DNA of 64,000 bases from Planctomycetota bacterium (GTDB lineage Bacteria > Planctomycetota > UBA1135 > GCA-002686595). Location of the stretch: NCBI GenBank assembly GCA_002686945.1, contig NYYZ01000013.1, positions 56,839 to 120,838 on the forward strand. The letters run 5' to 3'. Below, piece by piece: positions 18,787-27,754 of the stretch. A program made the position numbers and the translations under genes. Position 1 is the first letter of the stretch, and each line of letters begins with the position of its first letter. The notes beneath the pieces were generated by a model that had not been told where the DNA came from, made no database searches, and saw only the letters and a program-made list of their open reading frames with translations.

Positions 18787-20727
18787 TTAGACTTGAGTGG
18801 ACTGGGCCAGGTTGGAATGGGCTGAGGTAGACGCAGGATCTTCATCGTTGCGGCAGCGGATCAGTTCCATGAGGTCTTGATAGAGTGCTTCCAGAGTCCC
18901 TTCAGCCTTACGGCGCACAGGCTCTGGTTGGGTATCGTGGCAGAGTGCTTCCTGTTCGCGAATGCGTCCGTTGACCTTCAGGATTTCCAATTCGTTTCTG
19001 CACTTCTTGAGATCATCGAGGATCGTGCCCGTTCTCTCGGTCAACTCATCATCCCCCTCGAAGGTCGCCTGTAAGCCCGCGACCTTGGCCCTGATGGGCT
19101 GGTCACCTAGTTCGTTCAGGACCAGATCAAGGCTGGGATCCTTATCAGCGTCCCAGAGGGCTGCCATGGCATCGAAGAGGGGGCGCCCAGGGTCCTCTAG
19201 AGGCAACTCTTGGTCCAAGACCGCACGCACCCGTGGGAACAGGCCCGGGTCATTGAGCACCACGCTGAAAAGGGCAGCAAGAGCATGGCGACAACGATTC
19301 TCAAGCTGCTTGACAGTCTGCGCATCCTCAAGACCGGCCTTGCCTGCCTCCTTGGGAGCGGATGCCATCGGAACCATGGTGGCCCCAGAAACCTGGCCTT
19401 GAACACTTCTACCTCTCGGCCCCGCGCCCTTGCGCTCGCGGTACTCCGTGCGCAACACCTCGAGAGGATAGTCGAGGCCATCAGCAATCCCCTTGAGAGC
19501 CTCGTCCTGCAGCAAGCCCCCCGAAAGGGCCGCCACCATCTCAAACATCTCCCCGATCCCACGTACGCGCTCAGAACCCGACAGGGGTTGCAACCCAGCA
19601 ATCATGAACTCAAGCCAGGGACGGCCCATCTCCAGACGGGCACTCATGCCTGAGACTCCCTCGCTGTCCAGAATGTCCGCAGGATCATTCCCGCTGTCCA
19701 GAGGCACCACAAAGATCTCCGCGTCCAACCCCAAGAGCCCCTTGAGAGCCTTATGAGCAGCCTTGCGCCCCGCATCATCCCCATCGAACAGAAGTTGCAC
19801 CTGCTGGGCTCCCGATCGCCGCACCAGGCGCGAATGTGCCTCGGTGGTCGCCGTACCCAGCACAGCTGCAGCATGCAGGAACCCACCCTGATGCAAGGAC
19901 ATCACATCGGTGTAACCCTCCACCAAGATCAACTGCTTGCTCCGCTGGGCATGGCCCAAAGCTCGATCAAAACCGTAGATCACCCGGCCTTTCTTGAACC
20001 AGGGTGTCTCGGGAGTGTTGACATACTTGGGCCCTTCCTCTCCGGGCATTATGCGACCGCCGAATCCCACCGTTCGGCCGCGCTCGTCTCGAATGGGAAT
20101 CATCAAACGGTGGCGAAAGAAATCATAGGGCCTGCCATCGCGGTCCCCGATGCGCACAAGCCCCACGGCTTCAGCCAACTCCAGGGTTGCGTTCCCGCGC
20201 CCCCCGAGCAGGGCACTGATCGGATTTCCGCCGGCCATGTTGCTGGCAGGGGCATAGCCAATGCCAAAGGCCTCGATGGTGCTGGCCTCGTAGCCACGAC
20301 TTTGGAGGTACTCCCGCGCAGCACGACCGCTGGCACCCTTGAGGGCCTTTGAGTAGATCTCCTCTGCCCGAGCCAAGAGCGCCAGACCAGGTTCTTCGCG
20401 CTTGTTCTCCGGACCCCTCCGCTTGGGCAATTCTACACCTGTACGCTGAGCAGCAAACTCCACGGCCTCCATGAACTCGATTCCCAAGCGGGCACAGATG
20501 AGATCAAACAGATCGCCGCCCTTGCTGCAAGAGCCAAAGCAGTACCAGAGTCCCGGATCTGGTCCGATCGCAAAGGAGGGCGTGCTCTCCTCATGCAGAG
20601 GGCAAGTGGCCCACAAGCGATTGGACTTCTGCGCAGGCTCTTTGCCCCATTCGCGGATCAGGGCTTCCGGCGTAAGCCGGGCCTTGATCTCTTCTAGCGA
20701 GCGCTTGAATTCAGGATCGGGGGACAT
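18787..20727 (-). CDS. dnaG: DNA primase
   Basis: Synthesises RNA primers at replication forks; 646 residues, normal length. The N-terminal CHC2 zinc finger has Cys42, His45, Cys63 and Cys67; the last pair is CFGSC (CX3C), one residue longer than the usual CX2C of chromosomal primases. The Toprim domain has EGYTD (270-274) and LLFDGDDAGRKA near 313-324. The C-terminal third (about 480-646) is the less conserved helicase-binding region, rich in acidic and coiled-coil-like sequence. It is followed by rpoD at 100 bases, supporting a shared transcript. No Shine-Dalgarno sequence precedes the ATG. Confidence 0.96.
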   Translation of the reverse strand: MSPDPEFKRSLEEIKARLTPEALIREWGKEPAQKSNRLWATCPLHEESTPSFAIGPDPGLWYCFGSCSKGGDLFDLICARLGIEFMEAVEFAAQRTGVELPKRRGPENKREEPGLALLARAEEIYSKALKGASGRAAREYLQSRGYEASTIEAFGIGYAPASNMAGGNPISALLGGRGNATLELAEAVGLVRIGDRDGRPYDFFRHRLMIPIRDERGRTVGFGGRIMPGEEGPKYVNTPETPWFKKGRVIYGFDRALGHAQRSKQLILVEGYTDVMSLHQGGFLHAAAVLGTATTEAHSRLVRRSGAQQVQLLFDGDDAGRKAAHKALKGLLGLDAEIFVVPLDSGNDPADILDSEGVSGMSARLEMGRPWLEFMIAGLQPLSGSERVRGIGEMFEMVAALSGGLLQDEALKGIADGLDYPLEVLRTEYRERKGAGPRGRSVQGQVSGATMVPMASAPKEAGKAGLEDAQTVKQLENRCRHALAALFSVVLNDPGLFPRVRAVLDQELPLEDPGRPLFDAMAALWDADKDPSLDLVLNELGDQPIRAKVAGLQATFEGDDELTERTGTILDDLKKCRNELEILKVNGRIREQEALCHDTQPEPVRRKAEGTLEALYQDLMELIRCRNDEDPASTSAHSNLAQSTQV

Positions 20728-21234
20728 GCTGAGTGCCGGGAGGGATCGGCAATTGAGTTAACCTGGGCTGTAACCGCCAGGTGATGATTTAGGGACGTTC
20801 TGTTTCGTGGAGGTCCACAACACGTGCTCGCAATGACTCTTGGATCAAGCGCTGAGGCTGGATCACGGAAATCAACGCGCAAGCGTGACGACCTGGGGAA
20901 TGAAGTCGTGGTCCCTGGCGTGTCTCCGACTGCCCAATGCGTCTGGAGCCAGCTACGCCGAGGCGAAACCCAACTGAGAGGAAAAGTTCGAGGGGCGAAC
21001 GGGGCCTTATGTGCTTGCTCCGGCTTGTTGAGGGAGTCCGGGGAGTGGACAACCCTTGCTTTTGAGGGACAGCAAACACGCTCCCAGTTCACGCAAGATT
21101 AGCCCATTCTCTGGGGGTATGGAACCAATTGAATGAGATTCATTGCACCTCCAGGACATCCAGAAGGCCCTTCGTATCCGTTCAGGTCCATGGAAACGGG
21201 CCAAGAGGAGCGGCAGAAACCAGTTGGAAATAAC
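20728..21234. other. 507-base gap upstream of dnaG, no gene recognised
   Basis: Lies between the rsmA stop and the dnaG start, both leftward. Open frames here do not look like protein. I compared both strands by eye with tmRNA, SRP RNA and RNase P signatures and found none convincing; a segment near 20980 (GAGGAAAAGTTCGAGG) only loosely recalls the RNase P P4 region. It probably holds the dnaG-rpoD promoter and leader, but an unrecognised small RNA is possible. Confidence 0.4.
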
Positions 21235-22125
21235 CTAGGGCGGCTCTGGGGCCTCCTGGACGGGGTTCAGTTCCCGTGCCAGTGTCTCCCAACCCTCAAG
21301 GGTCACCGCCCCCACGCGCATGCCCGGGTCCAGACCCGCCTGTTTCAAATGAGTGCAGGCTGTCTCCCGATCGCCCACATGATCCGCCAGGACCCTGCGC
21401 AGGACCTGGCGTCGACGCTGCAGCAGGGTCGCAGCCAGATCGCGAATCTCAACCCGAGCCTGCTGGGGCAAGAGGGGGCTGCGCAATTCACCATGCACCA
21501 GTCGGCTCTCCACTTTTGGCCTTGGACTAAAAGCCCCGGGAGACACTCCCCGGCCAGCCCGCATCTGAAAAGCCAACTGCACCGCCACAGAGAGAGGGCC
21601 AAACTGGGCGCTGCCCCCGCTGGCGCACAGACGCTCAGCAACCTCCTTCTGCACCAGGACACTCAGACTGCGGGGAGGATTGGGGTGGTTCGCGATCAGA
21701 GCCAAGACGGGACCGGAGATCGAATAGGGCAAATTCGCCACAAGGTGCCAGTCCCCTGCAGCGGGAATCAGGGCCAACAGTTCCGGGCCCAGAGCGTGCT
21801 TGCCCTCAAGAGCATCTCCCAGGATCACCTGAGCATCAGGGTAGGGACGCAAGAACTCTGTCGCGATAGAGGCCAATCGGGAATCCACCTCGATGCAATT
21901 GAGCTTGACGCCGATGTGAGCCAGGTGCACTGAGAGAAACCCAAGTCCTGGACCGACCTCCAGGACCTGATCTCCTGGAGCGACCCCCGCATCGACAACG
22001 ATGGCGCGAGCCACATTCTCATCCAACAAGAAATTCTGCCCCAACTGCCGCGAGGGCCGAAACCCGGCGGCATCAAGAGCGCTCTTGAACTCACTCCAGG
22101 GCGGGCGGCTGGGACGCTCGCTCAC
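21235..22125 (-). CDS. rsmA: 16S rRNA dimethyladenosine transferase
   Basis: Dimethylates two adjacent adenines in the 3' hairpin of 16S rRNA (m6,2A1518/1519), a late step of 30S assembly. The 296-residue protein has the family opening RQLGQNFLLDENVARAIV, SAM motif I EVGPGLGFLSVH, acidic motif II IEVDSRLA, the D-rich ILGDALEG and catalytic motif IV NLPYSISGPV. The C-terminal domain is of typical size. Its ATG overlaps the stop of the FGE-like lipoprotein gene by four bases, an unusual pairing. Confidence 0.95.
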   Translation of the reverse strand: MSERPSRPPWSEFKSALDAAGFRPSRQLGQNFLLDENVARAIVVDAGVAPGDQVLEVGPGLGFLSVHLAHIGVKLNCIEVDSRLASIATEFLRPYPDAQVILGDALEGKHALGPELLALIPAAGDWHLVANLPYSISGPVLALIANHPNPPRSLSVLVQKEVAERLCASGGSAQFGPLSVAVQLAFQMRAGRGVSPGAFSPRPKVESRLVHGELRSPLLPQQARVEIRDLAATLLQRRRQVLRRVLADHVGDRETACTHLKQAGLDPGMRVGAVTLEGWETLARELNPVQEAPEPP

Positions 22126-23105
22126 TGCTCGGCCCCGGCGCGCAACCAGCGGATTCCCCTGGACCCTTGGGCTTCAACTTCCAGCCCTCGGAGCAACTCC
22201 AAGGCCGGTCGCCCCCAGCGACGCCCCACGCCACGCACCCTGGCCTCATGCCTGGAATCGGAGAACTCATCTTTGTGCGCCAGCAGCCAGTCTCCCGCGG
22301 CGCAGACTCGACGCAAGCCAAGATCAATGGCCCGATGCCGGGGGTCGAGACCGCGGGCAAGAATGCCAGCCTCTCCGTGCAAGGCCCTGGTGGTCTCCAA
22401 GAAAGACCCTCCAAGCGCACACCCAAGTTCTGACTCACCGCCTCCGCTCAATGTCACCCCCTCCGGCGGTTGATCAAGACACCACTCCCAGACATTGCCC
22501 TCCAGATCAGCGAGCAGGGAGCCCGGAGTGCGTCCTGAAGCAAAGGTCCCCACCGCAACGGAACGGCCAAGCCCCACCTCCAGGGTATTCGCCGCCGAGG
22601 CCATGCCACGGGGGCCATAGGGATGCGGTTGGCCCCGGGATCCACTGGCACACCAGAGCCATTCAGCCACCGTGGGCAAGCGCATGTCCTCCAGACGGGC
22701 GAAACTCAAGGCCTCGGCACGATTCATGCCCACTGCGGGCAGGTTCGCCTGCTCGGGTCCCCATTCGCCCCAACTCTGACTGGGCAGCGGCTGACCACTT
22801 GCAATCCACTGACCTCGCGTCACCTCAAACAGGTCCACCAGCAGACCCCCGCCACCATGAGGATCACCGCCCTGGGCCACGATTCCCACCTGACGAAGGG
22901 AATGGGATCCTGCAGGCACGAAAGCAAGACGTTCGATACTCAAGAGTTCTTGAGAAGCGCCTCCCTTGGAAGCATCAGAGCCAGGAGAGCAAGCAGCAAA
23001 GAGTACAACTACAAGCAACAACCCCGGCCCTGTCTCGCAAGACAGGAGCGGGGTGTGTCGCTTGAGCAGGCAGCAAAACAAGTTCCGCCAGCGCAGGGAA
23101 TTCAT
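22122..23105 (-). CDS. FGE-sulfatase-domain lipoprotein without catalytic cysteines
   Basis: A 327-residue protein with a lipobox (LVVVLFAAC, Cys about 39) and a formylglycine-generating-enzyme/sulfatase-modifying-factor fold. Fold markers are RLPTVAEWLWCAS, LADLEGNVWEWCLD, GGSFLETTRAL and the closing DLGLRRVC. The two copper-ligand/catalytic cysteines of true FGE, expected in the C-terminal part before the GFR-like end, are not present, so it is unlikely to make formylglycine and more likely serves as a binding or scaffold domain on the membrane. Starts at 23105, 23126 or 23135 are all possible; I used 23105, which still gives a long n-region. It overlaps rsmA by four bases. Confidence 0.78.
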   Translation of the reverse strand: MNSLRWRNLFCCLLKRHTPLLSCETGPGLLLVVVLFAACSPGSDASKGGASQELLSIERLAFVPAGSHSLRQVGIVAQGGDPHGGGGLLVDLFEVTRGQWIASGQPLPSQSWGEWGPEQANLPAVGMNRAEALSFARLEDMRLPTVAEWLWCASGSRGQPHPYGPRGMASAANTLEVGLGRSVAVGTFASGRTPGSLLADLEGNVWEWCLDQPPEGVTLSGGGESELGCALGGSFLETTRALHGEAGILARGLDPRHRAIDLGLRRVCAAGDWLLAHKDEFSDSRHEARVRGVGRRWGRPALELLRGLEVEAQGSRGIRWLRAGAEQ

Positions 23106-23162
23106 CACACGGTCACCACCCATACAACCGATCATCTTGATCAGGGGCTAGTGACGAAGGAC

Positions 23163-23888
23163 TCACTCTCCAGCATCCGCAACGAAAATCTCGACGCGGC
23201 GATTGAGGCGCTTGTTCTCGGCGCTGTCATTGGGGCGCAAGGGTTTGTGGGAGCCAAATCCCATAATCACAACATCCTTGGAGGCGATCCCCTTCTGCTC
23301 GAAGAGCAGCACGGCAACCGCAACTGCGCGCTCTGCGGACAGCTGTATGTTGCCCTTGGGAAATTTCTTCAGGGTCGCGGGCCTCTTGATGGGGTCAGAG
23401 TCCGTGTGCCCACGGACGAGGATCTGGCCGTGGGGCGAGGCCTTGATCCCTTCAGCCACTCCCTTGAGAGCTTCAATCCCCTTCTGGCCCAAGTCCGCTG
23501 AACCAGACGCGAAGAGCAGGTCATCACGGATCATGGTCACATAGCCCCCCTCCACTTTGAAAGTTTCGATTTCCCCCATGGGCCGGTCCAATTCGGAGAT
23601 GCGCAATTGAAGTTCATCAATGCGGGCCTGGGCTTCAGTGTCATAGCCCGCCTCCTGAAGACCGCGCACATAGGCGTCCGAGGCTTCGTTCAGCAGGCGA
23701 GCGTTCTCTGCCCTCAGCAGCTGGTTTTCATTCTCAAGACTATGCACCTGATCTTGGTACATCTCGGCCAGGCTGATCGACTTGTTGTGATCCTCCTGAC
23801 TGACGCAGGAGGAAAGTACGGGTGAAAAGAGAGCGGCCAGCCCCAGAAGGGCAATGCGGCTCATGCGCGGTGTGCGTTGCTCGGTCAT
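23163..23888 (-). CDS. OmpA/MotB-family peptidoglycan-binding lipoprotein
   Basis: A 241-residue lipoprotein: signal RIALLGLAALFSPVLSSC with lipobox LSSC, then a coiled coil (about 35-100) and an OmpA-like domain (about 120-241). Domain markers are LLFASGSADL, ILVRGHTDSDPI, LSAERAVAVAVLL and KRLNRRVEIFV, with the Asp and Arg that bind diaminopimelate. It probably ties the outer membrane to peptidoglycan. The ATG at 23888 (MTEQRTPRMSRI) begins the signal peptide; 23864 is an alternative. It lies 57 bases upstream of the FGE-like lipoprotein gene on the same strand. Confidence 0.9.
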   Translation of the reverse strand: MTEQRTPRMSRIALLGLAALFSPVLSSCVSQEDHNKSISLAEMYQDQVHSLENENQLLRAENARLLNEASDAYVRGLQEAGYDTEAQARIDELQLRISELDRPMGEIETFKVEGGYVTMIRDDLLFASGSADLGQKGIEALKGVAEGIKASPHGQILVRGHTDSDPIKRPATLKKFPKGNIQLSAERAVAVAVLLFEQKGIASKDVVIMGFGSHKPLRPNDSAENKRLNRRVEIFVADAGE

Positions 23889-24264
23889 CTTGATGCTTCG
23901 AATCCTGTTGTTTCGTTGTGGCGACTGAGAATCGCCTTGCAGGCCAGGCTGGCACCGACCCTGTCCTCCCCTCGTTCGTCCCCCTGCTCCAACCCAGGAA
24001 CAAGGGAGCAACGCGGCCCATGGTGCCGACCGCCTCACGCATGCGAGTGTAGGAATCCGAACAGGCGAGTCCCAGTACGAGCCCAGCATTCTCTTGGGCC
24101 GAGGAGGATCCCGGACAAAACGGGCCCGGCGAGGTACTCAAGCCCGGTTGGAGTTCATGAAAACCGCTAGAGCACGCATGAGGGGAGCTGAATTCTTTGC
24201 CACGTATACGGACGAGGGGCATCACGGCCGCCATGCACGCCGCCCCTCAACCCGCGCGGAGGGC
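23889..24264. other. 376-base gap, no gene recognised
   Basis: Between the membrane-anchored HTH gene and the OmpA lipoprotein gene, both leftward. Open frames in this stretch do not resemble protein. It must carry the OmpA-gene promoter. A TTCGAAT stretch at 23890 superficially recalls a tRNA T-loop, but the flanking bases do not pair. Nothing else identified. Confidence 0.4.
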
Positions 24265-24804
24265 CTAGTTGAAGTCGATGCCGAACAAGCCGCCCACCGC
24301 CTTGGCGGTGCCCGAGACCGAGCCAGAAGCCAGAGACATGGCCACGGCAGCAAAGAGAACCATCAGGCCCACGGAAGCCAGTACTGCTCCCAAGAGGGCG
24401 GGGTGCATCTCTTCCTCCTCTTCTTCCACCACGGCGGCGGCAGGTGGCAGATCTTCAATCTCTTGCTCATCGTCCAACTCGATCTCGCCTACATCCTCGA
24501 TTTCGTCCTCTAGCAGAGTGTCGATGTCGCTGATCTCCTGGGTGGCCATGCCGCTGTCGGCTTCGAGCTCATCGCCTACAAGGTCATCATCCTCAAAGAC
24601 GAGTTCCTCGCCGGCATCACCCAGATCAACCACCTCGCCACCGAGCTCGAGGCGCAGGGCATCCACGTCACTCTGGCGCAACTTCATGGTTTCGCCCTTG
24701 CGGAAAGCGCGGATTTCGCCTTCAGATACCAGACGCTTGAGTTCCTCCTCTTTGAGGCGCAAGTCGTCTAGGGCTTTGTCAAAGCTGATGAACTCGTCAG
24801 ACAC
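24265..24804 (-). CDS. HTH (excisionase-like) protein with acidic linker and membrane segment
   Basis: A 179-residue protein of three parts. Residues 1-50 (FISFDKALDDLRLKEEEL, then RKGETMKLRQSDVDALRLE) resemble a MerR/excisionase-type winged helix DNA-binding domain. Residues 55-135 are a very acidic, probably disordered linker ending in EEEEEE. Residues 140-165 are a hydrophobic membrane helix (LLGAVLASVGLMVLFAAVAM). The GTG at 24804 is preceded by AAGGAG eight bases upstream, which fixes the start. DNA binding is inferred only from the helix pattern; the domain could also bind protein. I know no named family with certainty. Confidence 0.72.
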   Translation of the reverse strand: MSDEFISFDKALDDLRLKEEELKRLVSEGEIRAFRKGETMKLRQSDVDALRLELGGEVVDLGDAGEELVFEDDDLVGDELEADSGMATQEISDIDTLLEDEIEDVGEIELDDEQEIEDLPPAAAVVEEEEEEMHPALLGAVLASVGLMVLFAAVAMSLASGSVSGTAKAVGGLFGIDFN

Positions 24805-24812
24805 GGGGGGGG

Positions 24813-24818
24813 CTCCTT
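24813..24818 (-). promoter_or_regulatory. Shine-Dalgarno site deciding a GTG start
   Basis: AAGGAG on the minus strand, separated by eight cytosines from GTG at 24804-24802. Strong SD sites are uncommon in this window, so it supports the GTG over the ATG at 24891. Confidence 0.75.
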
Positions 24819-24914
24819 GAATTGTTCCCCGCGGAAGGCAGGGGTTGGTGGGTTTAGGAAGAGTCAGCGGCAGGCCCAGAGGGCGCAGCATGGGAATTCT
24901 AGGGAAAACGAAGG

Positions 24915-25415
24915 TCAGTCCTTACTTGACAGTCCCTCGTCATTGAACATTTTTTGGAGAGCTTTGAACGGCATGGCCCTCCCTTCTGATTCGGTCTTGT
25001 CATTGAATCCATCAAGACGCAAGTCCAATGAGATGTTGCGTGCGCCGACCAGGCGCACGCCACGGGTGGACTTGGAACCACCAGAGGCCTGATAGACACA
25101 TAGCTGGCCGGTGATCGTGTCCACCAGATACAGCACGCTGGAGCCCGTCATATCCATGCCCGTGACCGCGATCATCCGATCGTTCGAGTCGGCGGTAACG
25201 CCGGCGCTCAAACTGGGGATGATCTGAGTCTCCGTACCGGGTTCCGGATCATCCTGCAAAGCCGGGCCAGCTCCCGCAACGGCCAGGGCCAGGAGGCCCA
25301 GGAGAGACCAGCCGACTGCTCGCGGTCCCAACGTGCCTGCAGTGGCGACAGTCCCAGAGGTGGCAGGGCCTGCCAGCTTGGAAGCAGCTAAGGAAGTGGG
25401 ATCGGGGGATCTCAT
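24915..25415 (-). CDS. Signal-anchored hypothetical protein
   Basis: A 166-residue protein with a 45-residue Ala/Gly/Thr-rich N-terminus, a hydrophobic segment (VGWSLLGLLALAVAGAGPAL) that could be a signal peptide or anchor, and a compact domain containing RMIAVTGMDMTGSSVLYLVD and ARNISLDLRLDGFND. The phrase 'VLYLVDT...QLCVYQASGG' suggests a beta-propeller-like or sheet domain similar to hypothetical proteins I associate with planctomycetes. Function unknown. The gene lies about 110 bases upstream of the HTH membrane gene on the same strand, perhaps co-transcribed. Confidence 0.7.
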   Translation of the reverse strand: MRSPDPTSLAASKLAGPATSGTVATAGTLGPRAVGWSLLGLLALAVAGAGPALQDDPEPGTETQIIPSLSAGVTADSNDRMIAVTGMDMTGSSVLYLVDTITGQLCVYQASGGSKSTRGVRLVGARNISLDLRLDGFNDKTESEGRAMPFKALQKMFNDEGLSSKD

Positions 25416-25558
25416 TGGGATGGAATCAGGAACTGCGGGGCCCAGGCCGCGCGGAATTGGGCTGCCAGTCTAGCCTGAAACACCCGCCCTGTTTCGCTTT
25501 ATGCGCTCCGAAACCTTTGAGCATCGGCCTCTGCATCCCCAGCGGGACAAACAGGACC

Positions 25559-26533
25559 CTAGAGGCCCACCACGTCCCCGGTGATCTCCTCCACCAGGTC
25601 CTTCAGGGCCACCAGGCCCAGGGGCTTGTCCAGACTGCCGACCAAAGCCATGCGGCGGCCACCTCCTCGCATGCTCAGAAGGGCCGAGGCGATGGGGGTC
25701 TGGGGCTCAAGCGCCATCAGGGGTCTGAGGTGTCCCATGAGATCGGTCTTGGAGGCAGCACCCAGCACCTCAAGCAGGTGCACATAGCTGCGCACAGTCC
25801 CGTCCTGCCCCACCACCGGCAGGCGTGAGTGCACCGCATCGGTCAGCACGGCCAAGCGCTCGGACTCACTGGAATCCGCCTGCAGGCACTCCACCTGGGC
25901 CCAGGGAGTCATGCAGCGCTCCACCGGGGAAGAGCGCAGACCCATGGCATTCCGCGCAAGATCCGCGGCCCGTGGGGGCAGGGTTCCCTGACGGGCGCCC
26001 TCCTCCAGATAGCTCGCCACCGCCGAGCGTCCCCGCAGCAATACGGGCCGTCCCGCGCCCAGTCCAAACATGCGGCCCAGAATCCAGATGACTCCAGTCA
26101 GAACCCGCTCCACGGGCCAAAAGACAATACGAGAAACGATCAGCAGGGGCGTAGCTGCCCCCAGCATTCTGTGGGGTCGGCGACGGAAGAGTTCCTTGGG
26201 CAGGACCTCGCCAAACAAGAACACAGTCGGAGCCAACACAGCAGTGACGATCAGAGCGACCACGGCAGGATTGGATTGACCGCCGCCTACTAAGTTGTCC
26301 GTCAGACCCGACGCAAGTTCCAGCATCAGATTGTTGCCCACCAGAATGGTGACCAACAGGGGACCGTCCGATTGCACCAGCCAATGCAGAATGCGCGCCA
26401 AGGGCCGGCCTCCGTCCGCCTGCAACTCCAAGTGCACCCGCGAAAGACCATAGAGCGCGGTCTCGCTACCGGAGTAGAGAGCACTGCCCAACAAGCACAG
26501 AAGCAGGGCGGCAAGTGTGATGGGGTCACTCAT
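25559..26533 (-). CDS. CNNM-type membrane protein with CBS pair
   Basis: A 324-residue CNNM/DUF21 transporter-like protein (hemolysin-related). Four hydrophobic segments at 1-150 include LLLCLLGSALYSGSETALYG, the SGxETAL signature of the fold, and VFLFGEVLPKELF, matching the conserved GEILPK motif. A degenerate CBS pair occupies about 190-320. Compared with its upstream neighbour it lacks the CorC_HlyC C-terminal domain. It overlaps that neighbour by four bases (ATG at 26533). CNNM proteins are associated with magnesium or sodium extrusion; the substrate here is not shown. Confidence 0.88.
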   Translation of the reverse strand: MSDPITLAALLLCLLGSALYSGSETALYGLSRVHLELQADGGRPLARILHWLVQSDGPLLVTILVGNNLMLELASGLTDNLVGGGQSNPAVVALIVTAVLAPTVFLFGEVLPKELFRRRPHRMLGAATPLLIVSRIVFWPVERVLTGVIWILGRMFGLGAGRPVLLRGRSAVASYLEEGARQGTLPPRAADLARNAMGLRSSPVERCMTPWAQVECLQADSSESERLAVLTDAVHSRLPVVGQDGTVRSYVHLLEVLGAASKTDLMGHLRPLMALEPQTPIASALLSMRGGGRRMALVGSLDKPLGLVALKDLVEEITGDVVGL

Positions 26534-27750
26534 GCCCTGGGTACTCCTGCCAGATAGAGGTCCACGGTCCAAACCCTGCGTCGACGCACCTCGCTGACTT
26601 CACCCACCAGGCCGCCCCCCAGTTCTGCGCGATCTCCCACCCTGGGCAGGCGATCCAATGCAGCCAAGACCAGTCCGCCCACGGTTTCAAAGGCATTGGG
26701 TACTACCTCGACCCCGAGCAGATCATTCCAGTCCCGAATGGAGAGGTCCCCGGACACCCGGAAGCGACCCTCCCCGATGGGAATCACTGGACGCTCCACC
26801 TCTTCCCCTTCCACGCGCAACTCCCCAAAGAGTTCTTCAAACAACAGCTCCAGGGTCACCACCCCAGCGGTTCCGCCCCACTCATCCACCACGATGGCCT
26901 GGGCCACCCGTCTTTCGCGCATGGTGGCCAACATGGGCAAGACTCCGGCCACCTCGGGCACGAAGCAAATCGGCATGACTCTGGACTCGATGGGGCGGGA
27001 CGGATCCACCAAGAGTTCACGCACGCGCACGACCCCCACCACCTGGTCCACATCTCCACGCACCACGGGCAACCAGGACTGCAAGAGTCTCGCAGCCTCC
27101 ATGAGAACTGCCAAGCGCTCTGCCTCCGTGTCCTCCAGGTCAAGCATCAAGGCATCCACGCGGGGTGTCATGATCTCGCGCACACGCAGGTGCCCGAGTT
27201 CGACAATCTCAGCCAGCAGGTCCGCTTCCCCGGGTGCGATGTGTCCTTTCTTGGCCGATCGTTGCAGGGCCTGATCCAAGTGATGCACGTCGATGCGTTG
27301 CTCAGCGGCTTCGTCCTGGCCAAATGCACGCAGAAAACCATCGAGCAAGCGATGGATACCTCCCCCAATCGGTGCCAGCAGGGACATCATCAGACCCAGG
27401 GGCGGGGCCGCCAGACGCGCAACCCGTGGGCCGCTACGCAGTGCCAGGGTCTTGGGCAGGATCTCTCCGAGCACCAGAATCGCCAAGAGGGCTCCAGCTC
27501 CAGTCAGCAACTCATCAGCTTCAAACAAGTAGGGCACGAGGGCGAAAAAGAGCACATTGACAAACAGATTGCCCAGCAGAATCGTGACCAACAGATCCCG
27601 GGGCCGATCAAGCAGGCGCCTGACCCGCACACCCGCTTGCTGGAGCCGACCGGGTTCCATGTTGAAAAGCGCCGTTTCCGCACCACTGAAGAACGCGGAC
27701 AAGCAGAGCAGTCCCAGGGGGATCAGAATTGGAAGCCACTCGGTGTTCAT
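26530..27750 (-). CDS. CNNM/CBS/CorC_HlyC membrane protein (hemolysin family)
   Basis: A 406-residue protein with the full three-part layout: DUF21/CNNM membrane domain (SAFFSGAETALFNM near 20; ILVLGEILPKTLAL near 95), CBS pair (VREIMTPRVDALMLD near 190; VDEWGGTAGVVTLE near 300), and CorC_HlyC domain (about 325-405). It is a paralogue of the next gene, and a tandem pair of this kind is common. Proposed role is divalent cation export at the inner membrane. ATG 27750 was chosen from family length; it follows the histidine-kinase stop by four bases. Transcription continues from the secretion/pilus genes upstream. Confidence 0.9.
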   Translation of the reverse strand: MNTEWLPILIPLGLLCLSAFFSGAETALFNMEPGRLQQAGVRVRRLLDRPRDLLVTILLGNLFVNVLFFALVPYLFEADELLTGAGALLAILVLGEILPKTLALRSGPRVARLAAPPLGLMMSLLAPIGGGIHRLLDGFLRAFGQDEAAEQRIDVHHLDQALQRSAKKGHIAPGEADLLAEIVELGHLRVREIMTPRVDALMLDLEDTEAERLAVLMEAARLLQSWLPVVRGDVDQVVGVVRVRELLVDPSRPIESRVMPICFVPEVAGVLPMLATMRERRVAQAIVVDEWGGTAGVVTLELLFEELFGELRVEGEEVERPVIPIGEGRFRVSGDLSIRDWNDLLGVEVVPNAFETVGGLVLAALDRLPRVGDRAELGGGLVGEVSEVRRRRVWTVDLYLAGVPRA

Positions 27751-27754
27751 TGGG

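Noticed and set aside
20960-21010. RNase P-like GAGGAAA segment
   Set aside because: No matching second half (P4) or overall structure could be seen.
23886-23910. tRNA T-loop-like TTCGAAT
   Set aside because: Flanking bases do not pair into a 5-base T-stem and no other tRNA arm is present.
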